Shown here in pieces: positions 41,724 to 49,974 of a stretch of 64,000 nucleotides of DNA (its first letter is position 1; every line of letters begins with the position of its first letter). The position numbers were made by a program, and so were the translations under genes. Below the pieces are notes generated by a model, which did not search any database, had not been told where the DNA came from, and saw nothing but the letters and a program-made list of their open reading frames with translations. The DNA comes from Bacteroidota bacterium (lineage in GTDB: Bacteria; Bacteroidota; Bacteroidia; 2-12-FULL-35-15), in NCBI GenBank assembly GCA_947466965.1, contig CANIFU010000002.1:1-64000 (forward strand), written 5' to 3'.

Positions 41724-42293
41724 ATGACACGTCACAAACTTGTCCTCATCTTATTACTTTTTATCGGAACAACTGCTATCGCTCAAAAATCGAAAGACAA
41801 GGCCGTTTCAAATATTGTAATGCTAAAAAATGGTGCCTTGTTTGTTCGCTTAAAAACATCTGAATTGCAAATTACAGGATTAAAAAAAAGGGGAAAAGAA
41901 AAGGAAGCTGAAGAAATAAGAATAATGCAAGAGGAGAAGAATAAATCAATTATCGCTGCCTTTAAAGCCAATTTCAATTTTTGTCCTGTCTATTTTTTCT
42001 ACTCAAATTATTCCATCCAAATAAAAGATGGAAACTATAAGGGTTGTTTAATGAATACAGATATGCAAATTGATTCATCTTATAACAGCAATAACTACCT
42101 TATTGGAGAATTTGACGAAAGTTCAACAACACAATTAGATGCATTCTTTATTAAAGACAAAAACTACATACAACTCAACCGCCCCTTTCCATTTTTAGTC
42201 AAACAAAATGAAATGCTTGTTAGTACAAGATCTTACGATAAGATTGTAAGTATACTGAATGAGAAATTATTTTCGTTTCACAAAAAAAAATAA
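41724..42293 (+). CDS. Hypothetical secreted protein
   Basis: 189 aa ORF with signal peptide (LVLILLLFIGTTAIAQ). Confidence 0.7.
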   Translation: MTRHKLVLILLLFIGTTAIAQKSKDKAVSNIVMLKNGALFVRLKTSELQITGLKKRGKEKEAEEIRIMQEEKNKSIIAAFKANFNFCPVYFFYSNYSIQIKDGNYKGCLMNTDMQIDSSYNSNNYLIGEFDESSTTQLDAFFIKDKNYIQLNRPFPFLVKQNEMLVSTRSYDKIVSILNEKLFSFHKKK

Positions 42294-42464
42294 ATTGATT
42301 TGAACTATTTTCAGATCCACTGAAAACTTATTAATCTAATATACGCCTCCAAAATATTAAAAAAAAACACTCACAAGCATAACAGTTTTTTCAAAAAAGG
42401 TAAAGAAAATAACCTATAAATAATTTTTATTTTTCATAAACAGCATCTATTCAATTAATTATAG

Positions 42465-42646
42465 TACATTTGCATCGGTTTTAGTCAAAATAGGATTTTT
42501 GCTGAGACGAATTTACGACTGTAGAACATTGCCGAAAAAAGCCCGTAGACCAATGATGGTGGGCTCCTTAAAAAACAGTTGTCGGATTCAACTCACACAT
42601 ACTTCCTTGTAAGTGACGACTGTAATATTAACTTAATAAATATTTA
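42465..42646 (+). promoter_or_regulatory. Promoter (TACATTTG) and structured 5' leader of DEAD-box helicase gene
   Basis: TAnnTTTG at 42465-42472; ~170-nt leader with hairpin AGCCC..ACC/GGTGGGCT (42540-42565) and repeated ACGACTGTA (42515-42523, 42616-42624) complementary to ACAGTTGT (42575-42582). Confidence 0.6.
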
Positions 42647-44659
42647 ATGAACAAATTTGAAGCGTTAGGCTTTAACAATGCTATTGTTAAAGCTGTAACA
42701 GAGTTGGGTTTTGAAAGTCCAACTCCTATTCAGGAAAAAGTAATTCCTGTATTATTAACCGGTAACACCGATTTAGTTGCTTTGGCACAAACGGGAACTG
42801 GAAAAACGGCTGCCTTTGGCTTGCCTTTAACACACCTTGTAGATTTCACTTCACGTGATACACAAGCTGTAATTATTTGTCCTACACGAGAACTGTGTAT
42901 GCAAATTACACGCGATTTGCAGAGTTATACTAAATACATTGACGGTGCAAACATCGTTGCTGTATATGGTGGAGCAAGTATCGATAATCAATCACGCGAC
43001 ATTAAGAAAGGTGCACAAATTGTTGTTGCAACTCCTGGTCGTTTGTGCGATATGATTGACCGCAGACGTGTAAACTTTAGTAACGTGCGTTTTGCTGTAT
43101 TAGATGAGGCTGATGAGATGTTGAATATGGGATTCAAAGAAGATTTGGATACTATTTTGTCTCAAACTCCAGAAGAAAAAAACACCTGGTTGTTTTCTGC
43201 AACTATGCCAGATGAAGTTTTGCGCATCTCTAAAAACTACATGGAAAAACCAGTAGAAATTACTGCAGGAACAAAAAATTCAGGTAACGATAATATCGAA
43301 CACATTTATTATGTTGTTCAAGCGCGTGATAAATATGCAGCATTAAAACGTATCGCGGATTCAAATCCAGATATTTTTGCGATTGTATTTTGTCGTACAC
43401 GTATCGAAACACAAGAAATTGCAGATGCATTAATTAAAGATGGTTACGGAGCGGATTCATTGCACGGTGACTTATCTCAACAACAACGCGATCACGTTAT
43501 GAAACGTTACCGTTCGCGTTCTTTGCAAATGCTTGTAGCTACTGATGTTGCAGCGCGTGGTATTGATGTGAACGATGTTACGCACGTTATCAATTATAAT
43601 TTGCCTGACGAAATTGAAAACTATACGCACCGCTCTGGTAGAACAGCTCGTGCTGGTAAAACAGGCACTTCAATCTGTATCATCAACATGAAAGAAGTAG
43701 GAAAGATTCGTATCATCGAACGTATCATCAAAAAGAAGTTTATTCAAGGTACGATTCCAACCGGATTCGAAGCCTGTGAAAAACAATTGTTCAGCTTGGT
43801 GAAAAAAATTCACAATGTTGAAGTAAATGAAGAAGCGATTGAAGCTTACTTGCCAAACATTTACGATGAATTAAAAGAACTGACAAGAGAAGATATCATC
43901 AAGCGTTTTGTATCTACAGAGTTTAACCGCTTTTTAGATTATTACAAAAATGCTCCTGACTTAAATGCCGGTGCTTCAAGAGATAGAGAACGCTCTTCAT
44001 CCACTCCGGGAATTACTAAATTGTTCATCAATCTAGGTGAATTAGATAGTTTGGATGCTTCATCAATGAAAGAATACATTTCAGAAGTTTCGGGTGTTGA
44101 TATTGCAACTATTGTAAGCATTGAAGTAAAAAGCAGTTTCTCTTTTGTTGAAGTGAAAACTGAATCGGCTGAGATCATCCAGGGAACATTCAAAAATGCA
44201 CGTTACAACAACCGTAATGTGCGTATTGAATCTCGTGGTGATAGCAGTGGAGAAAGAAGATCAAGTGGTGGCTATGAAGGTGGTGGAAACAGAAGATCAT
44301 TTGGTGGTGGTGAACGCAAAGGCGGATATGGCGGTGGAAACCGTGATAGAGGTAGCGACAGAGGAGGTTATAGAGGTAACAGCGGATCTGGTGAACGCAG
44401 AGGTTCAGGTTCTGGTGAACGTAGATCTTATAGCGATCGCTCTAGCGGAAGTTCTTCCGGGGAACGCAAGTCTTATGGTGATCGTTCAGACAGAGGACCT
44501 TCAACGGAGCGCAAATCCTATAGCGACCGTGAAAGAAGTTCATCTAAAGGGAATGAAAATTCATCTACAGAAAAAAGCTATTCTAAAAACGAATCGAGTG
44601 GAGGAGGGGATAGAAAAAGTAATTTCTCAAGAGAAAGACGTCCTAGAAAACAATTTTAA
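42647..44659 (+). CDS. DEAD/DEAH box RNA helicase (DeaD/CsdA-like) with RGG/SR-rich C-terminal tail
   Basis: 670 aa; ALAQTGTGKTAAFGLPL, PTRELCMQ, VLDEADEMLNMGF, FSATMP, HRSGRTARAGKTG; DbpA-like RBD; low-complexity G/R/S/D tail. Confidence 0.96.
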   Translation: MNKFEALGFNNAIVKAVTELGFESPTPIQEKVIPVLLTGNTDLVALAQTGTGKTAAFGLPLTHLVDFTSRDTQAVIICPTRELCMQITRDLQSYTKYIDGANIVAVYGGASIDNQSRDIKKGAQIVVATPGRLCDMIDRRRVNFSNVRFAVLDEADEMLNMGFKEDLDTILSQTPEEKNTWLFSATMPDEVLRISKNYMEKPVEITAGTKNSGNDNIEHIYYVVQARDKYAALKRIADSNPDIFAIVFCRTRIETQEIADALIKDGYGADSLHGDLSQQQRDHVMKRYRSRSLQMLVATDVAARGIDVNDVTHVINYNLPDEIENYTHRSGRTARAGKTGTSICIINMKEVGKIRIIERIIKKKFIQGTIPTGFEACEKQLFSLVKKIHNVEVNEEAIEAYLPNIYDELKELTREDIIKRFVSTEFNRFLDYYKNAPDLNAGASRDRERSSSTPGITKLFINLGELDSLDASSMKEYISEVSGVDIATIVSIEVKSSFSFVEVKTESAEIIQGTFKNARYNNRNVRIESRGDSSGERRSSGGYEGGGNRRSFGGGERKGGYGGGNRDRGSDRGGYRGNSGSGERRGSGSGERRSYSDRSSGSSSGERKSYGDRSDRGPSTERKSYSDRERSSSKGNENSSTEKSYSKNESSGGGDRKSNFSRERRPRKQF

Positions 44660-44680
44660 TCTGATAAGTTATAAACTAAA

Positions 44681-44710
44681 AAGTCCCGAGTGTTAAGCTC
44701 GGGACTTTTT
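44681..44710 (+). terminator. Rho-independent terminator
   Basis: AAGTCCCGAG/CTCGGGACTT stem + T-run. Confidence 0.85.
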
Positions 44711-44744
44711 AATTTGATATCTGGTACTAAATACCTGATACCAT

Positions 44745-44914
44745 CTATTGTTGTTTAACCATTTTTTTAGTCTCAACAACTTTTCCATCAGCTACTAAAG
44801 TATAAGTATAAATACCATTGCTTAAATCACTAGCAAAAACATTTAAGTTACCTTTTCCTCTTTCATTCAAATCTACAGATTGAATTAATTTACCTTGTGC
44901 ATTGTAAAAAAGCC
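44745..44914 (-). pseudogene. Orphan T9SS type A sorting-domain remnant (C-terminal ~55 codons of a lost secreted protein)
   Basis: minus-strand frame ...LRLFYNAQGKLIQSVDLNERGKGNLNVFASDLSNGIYTYTLVADGKVVETKKMVKQQ*; upstream in-frame stop, no start/N-terminus. Confidence 0.8.
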
Positions 44915-45020
44915 TCAGGGGATTAAAACAATCGGCACGAGATGTATGCGTGTTTTGTTATCTAATTATTTGTAATTTAATAAAACATGACAGATAAACA
45001 AATTAAAAGCCTGTAAAATA

Positions 45021-45056
45021 AAAAAACCTTCAGGTTTTTCACCTGAAGGTTTTTTT
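45021..45056. terminator. Bidirectional hairpin terminator
   Basis: AAAAAACCTTCAGGT...ACCTGAAGGTTTTTTT. Confidence 0.8.
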
Positions 45057-45074
45057 GCGAAAAATGAGTAGTGT

Positions 45075-46016
45075 TTATTTCTTAACACTTGGCCCTTTCG
45101 GTTCCATCAACTTATTCATCGCCATCATTTCACGCATGGTACGATCCATTCCTTCACTAGAACCGTCTAAAAATATTACATTTCCTTTACCATATTCAGC
45201 AAAGTTCTTGATCGCTTCCGTCCACATACTGAATAAAATAACTGAAGTGTCTAAATTAGCCTGCTCCATTTCTTTAGCCGCCTGACTCATACCCTTAGCC
45301 ACTTCTTCTCGGAACAACGCAACACCTTGTCCGCGTAATTGAGCTGCCAAACGTTCTGCTTCTGCTGCAATTTTTGTTGCATTACCATCCGCTTCCGCAG
45401 CCTTGGTTTTTGTAATTAACAATGCTTGACCTTCGTTTTCAGCAGCCGCTTTTAAGTTGCTGGATGCAACTACTTGCGCCATCGATTTAATAATTGCTTC
45501 ATCAAATGTGATATCATTCAACTGAAGATCGAGTAGGTGGTAACCCCATTCTTCTAAACTCTGATCGATCTGTCCTTTTACATCTTCCACAATTTCCTTA
45601 CGGAGAGAAAGAACTTCCGATTGTTTTTTTGTGGCAACAAATCCTCTTATCGAACCTTCTATGGTTCTTACTAAGGCTTGCATAAAGTTTCGTTCATCAA
45701 TGAATTTAAAGGCCACATTTTTAATGCTTTCTTCATTTGTATTGATAACTGCATACAACAGCATCGCTTTAAAATACACATTCGCCTGATCAATAGTGAT
45801 AGCCTGAAATTCAAGCTCTACAGAGCGATTTTGAATGGAAACGCGTTTAAATATAACTTCAATAAACGGAATTTTCATATTTAATCCCGGCCCCATAACT
45901 CTCTTGTATTTTCCAAAAACTGTAACAACAGCAATAGTTCCCTGAGCTACTGTAACAAATGATAAAAAAACAAAAAGTACGGCTAATACACCTAAAACAA
46001 TTGATAATGTTGGCAT
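45075..46016 (-). CDS. SPFH/Band 7 (stomatin/prohibitin-like) protein
   Basis: 313 aa; TVAQGTIAVVTVFGKYKRVMGPGLNMKIPFIEVIFKRVSIQNRSVELEFQAITIDQANVYF. Confidence 0.92.
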   Translation of the reverse strand: MPTLSIVLGVLAVLFVFLSFVTVAQGTIAVVTVFGKYKRVMGPGLNMKIPFIEVIFKRVSIQNRSVELEFQAITIDQANVYFKAMLLYAVINTNEESIKNVAFKFIDERNFMQALVRTIEGSIRGFVATKKQSEVLSLRKEIVEDVKGQIDQSLEEWGYHLLDLQLNDITFDEAIIKSMAQVVASSNLKAAAENEGQALLITKTKAAEADGNATKIAAEAERLAAQLRGQGVALFREEVAKGMSQAAKEMEQANLDTSVILFSMWTEAIKNFAEYGKGNVIFLDGSSEGMDRTMREMMAMNKLMEPKGPSVKK

Positions 46017-46112
46017 CTAAAATAAAATTAATTGGTTTGATTACAAATGTATTATAAATAAATAATACGCTGTTAAAATTACCATATTTTAAATAAAAAT
46101 TAATTAAAGCCT

Positions 46113-46141
46113 TTTGGATAGAAGGAAAATGTTTATATTTG
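46113..46141 (+). promoter_or_regulatory. Bacteroidota promoter of tRNA-Arg: TTTG-N17-TATATTTG
   Basis: -33 TTTG at 46113-46116 and -7 TATATTTG at 46134-46141, 17-nt spacing. Confidence 0.75.
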
Positions 46142-46166
46142 CATCGCTTTTTTAAAAAAAGCAAAT

Positions 46167-46240
46167 GGCTGCGTAGCTCAACTGAATAGAGTGTCTCACT
46201 ACGGATGAGAAGGTTAGGGGTTTGAATCCCTTCGCGGTCA
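46167..46240 (+). tRNA. tRNA-Arg (anticodon ACG), no encoded CCA
   Basis: acceptor GGCTGCG/CGCGGTC, anticodon stem TCTCA/TGAGA with loop CTACGGA, T-arm AGGGG-TTTGAAT-CCCTT. Confidence 0.93.
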
Positions 46241-46242
46241 CT

Positions 46243-46276
46243 AAAAAACACCACATTTTCCTGTGGTGTTTTTTTA
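46243..46276 (+). terminator. Rho-independent terminator of tRNA
   Basis: AAAAAACACCAC...GTGGTGTTTTTTT. Confidence 0.85.
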
Positions 46277-46549
46277 TTTCTTAACACTTTTAATTAAAAA
46301 TACTTTTTAAAATTAAGCAATTACAGGCATACCATTAATCCAATAACGATTAGCTTTTGCTGAGTTAAATAGTTTTGAAAAACGGCTTACTTGGAATAAA
46401 TAAATTACTTATGTAATTATTGACCTTACAGATGCACTAATTACGTTTCACAAAACATTCATTATTAAAAATAGAAAAAACTTTTGCTATATTTGGGTAA
46501 TTAAAGGTTCAGCTTTCAATTATAGATAACTTAGCAAATAAAAATAAAC

Positions 46550-47260
46550 GTGAATACTGTTCGAATATATCTCTTTATTATTTTCTTGTCATTCAATTTA
46601 TTTGTTTCAGCTCAGGAAGAACCCTTCACTTTAAATACAAAAGCTTCAGAAGAAAGCTCTCCTTCAAAAAAGCAATATTATTTATTGAGTCCACGTTTTT
46701 CAGTTACCGTTCCTCATCCGATGGGAAATAAATCCTTCAAAAAAAGTTTTGTTGGAATTTACGAAGCTAGTGGAGGTATAAATCTGATGCTTTACAAAGG
46801 ATTTTTTACTGGAGTATCTTTTAAAAAAGGCTTGTTTAAAATAACAGAAAATAAGATCGGGGACTATAATGCGAGTATGGACTATAATAATCTTGCAATA
46901 AAAGTTGGAAGCGATTTTTATGTCGGAGAGAAAAATAAAGCTATTTACTCAATGTCACTATCAGTTGGTAAAAATTGGACAAAATATTCGGGGATCAAAA
47001 CAAAGGATCCGAAAAATCCTCCTAAATACAGCAGCTTCAGCACTTATTTTATAGAACCGGAAATGAATTTATTCTTTCTTATCGAATCTAATTTCGGAAT
47101 CGGAGCAACATTATCCTATACCGTTTTTGATGCTCATTTCGATCCATATGATCTTGTTTTAAATGAATATGCCAAATTCGACAGAAACAATGCCGTTTCT
47201 TCACAGTTTATCAGTTTTGGTTTCGGCTTTTATTACAGTTTCGTTCCAAAGAAAAAATAA
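46550..47260 (+). CDS. Hypothetical secreted outer-membrane-barrel-like protein (GTG start)
   Basis: 236 aa; signal peptide; alternating beta-strand pattern ending FISFGFGFYYSFVPKKK. Confidence 0.65.
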   Translation: MNTVRIYLFIIFLSFNLFVSAQEEPFTLNTKASEESSPSKKQYYLLSPRFSVTVPHPMGNKSFKKSFVGIYEASGGINLMLYKGFFTGVSFKKGLFKITENKIGDYNASMDYNNLAIKVGSDFYVGEKNKAIYSMSLSVGKNWTKYSGIKTKDPKNPPKYSSFSTYFIEPEMNLFFLIESNFGIGATLSYTVFDAHFDPYDLVLNEYAKFDRNNAVSSQFISFGFGFYYSFVPKKK

Positions 47261-47309
47261 GAGGCCATAACATTATGTCCACCTTTAGGCTCAAAATAAA
47301 TTTCAACTC

Positions 47310-47765
47310 TTGAAAGTATCTATAAAAATCTTGCTTTACAAAAAATGCATTGACTATGCCGATCAGCGTATCTCAGCTATTCAAAAAGCAATTGATGAAG
47401 CGATTGAATCAGGGAATGATGAAACCAAGAGCAGTTCGGGCGACAAACATGAAACCGGTAGAGCAATGGCACAACTGGAACAAGAAAAAGGTTCCAAGCA
47501 GCTGACTGAAGCCATTGAATTTAGAGGTATTCTTAAGAAGATAAATCCGGAGCAAAAATCCGAAAAAATATTTTTAGGTAGCTTAGTATATACTAATAGA
47601 GGGTGTTTTTACATTGCAGTTGCTGCAGGAAAAATAATGATTGAAGACGAGGTGTTTTTCGCTATTTCCCAAGTCTCACCAATTGCATTAAAATTAATTG
47701 GCTTATCTAAAAACGACAACCTTGTTTTTAATGGCAACAATTATAAAATTAAAGAGATCGTTTAA
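47310..47765 (+). CDS. GreA/GreB-like fold protein (TTG start; homologues may be mislabelled '3-oxoacyl-ACP synthase')
   Basis: 151 aa; coiled-coil N-terminus (DETKSSSGDKHETGRAMAQLEQE), compact beta C-terminal domain (LGSLVYTNRGCFYIAVAAGKI). Confidence 0.7.
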   Translation: MKVSIKILLYKKCIDYADQRISAIQKAIDEAIESGNDETKSSSGDKHETGRAMAQLEQEKGSKQLTEAIEFRGILKKINPEQKSEKIFLGSLVYTNRGCFYIAVAAGKIMIEDEVFFAISQVSPIALKLIGLSKNDNLVFNGNNYKIKEIV

Positions 47766-47825
47766 TACAAATGTTAATCACCGAAAGATTTTATTATTTT
47801 TGATGGCATATATATCTAAAATCTA

Positions 47826-47930
47826 ATGCCGATAATTTTCCCATCATTTACACTTCATCGTGTAACACCTGTTACAAAAGGTGCGCGGAAGTAGATTTTC
47901 GGCCGGATCGGTGGATCACCCTGTAAATAA
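47826..47930 (+). pseudogene. C-terminal remnant of a 2OG-Fe(II) oxygenase (P4Hc-like)
   Basis: MPIIFPSFTLHRVTPVTKGARK*IFGRIGGSPCK*: LHRVTPVTKGxRK signature with in-frame TAG and no upstream body. Confidence 0.75.
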
Positions 47931-48172
47931 ATCAAAACTCGATACTCTTAGTTAATTGCGAAAAAGGCCCACCAATATAATGAAATTCGACGTGAACAAT
48001 TGTTTTTTAGTTACTTGTTTGAAATTGTACGGATACCGTAGTACCAAAATAAATTGTTAAATCATAAGAAGTATGACTTTAATTCGGATTTTAACACAAA
48101 GTTTAAACACAGAAAATAAATTTGATATTTTAAATATTTTAACTAATTTAACATCTTAAATATATTCAAAAA

Positions 48173-49966
48173 ATGTTAACTAAATACACTTTTTTTCAAA
48201 AAGCATTTTCTTTTGCTTCCGTTTCTTTAATCTATTATTCTTCACTTGCTCAAACAGATTTACCGGTTGGTTTTTCTCAAAACGAATTAATGCAGATGCA
48301 ACGTTCGGATTGGCAGGCACCTTTATATTCCACCAATAAAGCAAGCATCACATCGCCACCAACACTTCCAGTAAGAAATCAAGCACAATGGGAGGAAACA
48401 CAGGCTTTAACAATTACTTGGAGAAGTTATGAATCAGTTTTGAGAGAAATTGTTAGAGCAGCCCGATTAGAAACGGTTGTCATCATTAATTGTAATACAA
48501 TTTCAGGAAGTACTACCTATAAAGATTCTACAGCAATAAAAACCTATTTAACTGCAGGAGGCGTTCCTCTTTCTAATATTCGATTTAACCCAACAGCTTC
48601 AGATGCTGTATGGATAAGAGATTATGGCGCAAATCCTTGTTATTTAAATGATGTGGACTCCCTGATATTAGTTGACTGGAAATACAACCGTCCTACACGA
48701 ACCAAAGATGATACAGTTCCTCGTTCTATTGCTCGCATGTTAAACATACCTTTATACGAAACAACTGTTGGTTCTAATTTACTTATTCATACCGGTGGTA
48801 ATTATATGTCTGATGGCTTAGGAACCGCATTTTCTTCAGAATTAGTAATGAATGAAAACAGCTGGACAGAGCCACAGATAAATACGATTATGCATAACTT
48901 TATGGGTATAAATCGATATATCAAAATGCCGACATTGCCTTTTGATGGTATTCACCACATTGATATGCATATGAAATTATTGAATGAAGAAACACTTCTA
49001 ATAGGTGAGTATCCTGTCGGAACATCAGACGGACCGCAGATTGAAGCAAATTTAGCATATATTCTCGCTAATTTTAATTCTGTTTTTGGAACTCCTTATA
49101 AAGTTATTCGTATTCCTCAGCCACCCGATCAACTTAGCGGGTTTATATATCCTGATGCGGGTGGAAATTACCTTACGTATGCAAATGCAACCATTATTAA
49201 TAAATCGATTATTGTTCCTCAGTTCTATACGCAATACGATACAACCGCTTTACGTATTTGGCGGGATGCTATGCCAGGTTATAATGTAGTAGGGATCAAT
49301 TCAAATTCAACAATTTCGGCAAGCGGTTCCTTGCATTGTATCACGCATGCTGTTGGTGTCAGCGATCCATTATTGATTGTTCATCAGAATTTACCGAATA
49401 CTTCAAATACAACTATTCCTTATCAGGTTGATGCACGAATTCAGCATAAGTCTGGAATTCAATTTGCGACATTATACTATACAACGGATACAACGCTTGG
49501 TTTTTCAAATGTTGCAATGACTTTGACAAGTGCTGTGAATAATACCTGGACAGGTTTTATACCTGCATACCCTGCAGGCACTCATGTTTTCTACTATATA
49601 AAAGGTCATGCAAATTCAGGGAAAGAACAGGTACGTCCGATGCCTGCACCGCTTGGTAATTTTGAGTTTGATGTTTTAGGATTGCCTTCTGGAATAAATG
49701 AATTTGCTCAAACTGAATTTAAACCGGCATACCCAAATCCTTCTCATGGTATAACATGCATCCCTATTTCATTCGCTAAAAATACGCGGGGAAATATAAA
49801 ATTGTTGGATGTTTTAGGAAATGAAGTTGCAATAATTTACAGTGGCGAATTTCAATCTGGCGAAAAAAACTTCTTTATCAATGGCTTAACATTGAGCAAA
49901 GGAGCGTATATCATCTCTCTTGAAACTACTGAAGGACAATTTACTCAAAAACTAATGGTTCAATAA
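48173..49966 (+). CDS. Secreted agmatine/peptidylarginine deiminase-family protein with T9SS sorting tail
   Basis: 597 aa; VWIRDYGANPCY, HIDMHMKLLNEET, GSLHCITHAVG catalytic motifs; Ig-like segment; tail AYPNPSHGITCIPISF...GAYIISLETTEGQFTQKLMVQ. Confidence 0.9.
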   Translation: MLTKYTFFQKAFSFASVSLIYYSSLAQTDLPVGFSQNELMQMQRSDWQAPLYSTNKASITSPPTLPVRNQAQWEETQALTITWRSYESVLREIVRAARLETVVIINCNTISGSTTYKDSTAIKTYLTAGGVPLSNIRFNPTASDAVWIRDYGANPCYLNDVDSLILVDWKYNRPTRTKDDTVPRSIARMLNIPLYETTVGSNLLIHTGGNYMSDGLGTAFSSELVMNENSWTEPQINTIMHNFMGINRYIKMPTLPFDGIHHIDMHMKLLNEETLLIGEYPVGTSDGPQIEANLAYILANFNSVFGTPYKVIRIPQPPDQLSGFIYPDAGGNYLTYANATIINKSIIVPQFYTQYDTTALRIWRDAMPGYNVVGINSNSTISASGSLHCITHAVGVSDPLLIVHQNLPNTSNTTIPYQVDARIQHKSGIQFATLYYTTDTTLGFSNVAMTLTSAVNNTWTGFIPAYPAGTHVFYYIKGHANSGKEQVRPMPAPLGNFEFDVLGLPSGINEFAQTEFKPAYPNPSHGITCIPISFAKNTRGNIKLLDVLGNEVAIIYSGEFQSGEKNFFINGLTLSKGAYIISLETTEGQFTQKLMVQ

Positions 49967-49974
49967 TCTTATTT

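Noticed and set aside
44196-44696. 166-aa plus-strand ORF in an alternate frame of the helicase tail (VVAMKVVETEDHLVVV…)
   Set aside because: Arises from the low-complexity GGT/GAA/AGA-rich repeat in the RGG tail; composition artefact.
45859-46287. 142-aa minus-strand ORF (…DREGIQTPNLLIRSETLYSVELRSHLLF…)
   Set aside because: Antisense to tRNA-Arg and overlapping the Band 7 gene N-terminus; a classic spurious ORF translated from a tRNA complement.
47840-47930. Hairpins GTAACacctGTTAC and GGTGgatCACC considered as an SRP/other small RNA
   Set aside because: No SRP RNA core motif; the segment is better explained as a 2OG-Fe(II) oxygenase coding remnant (LHRVTPVTKG).
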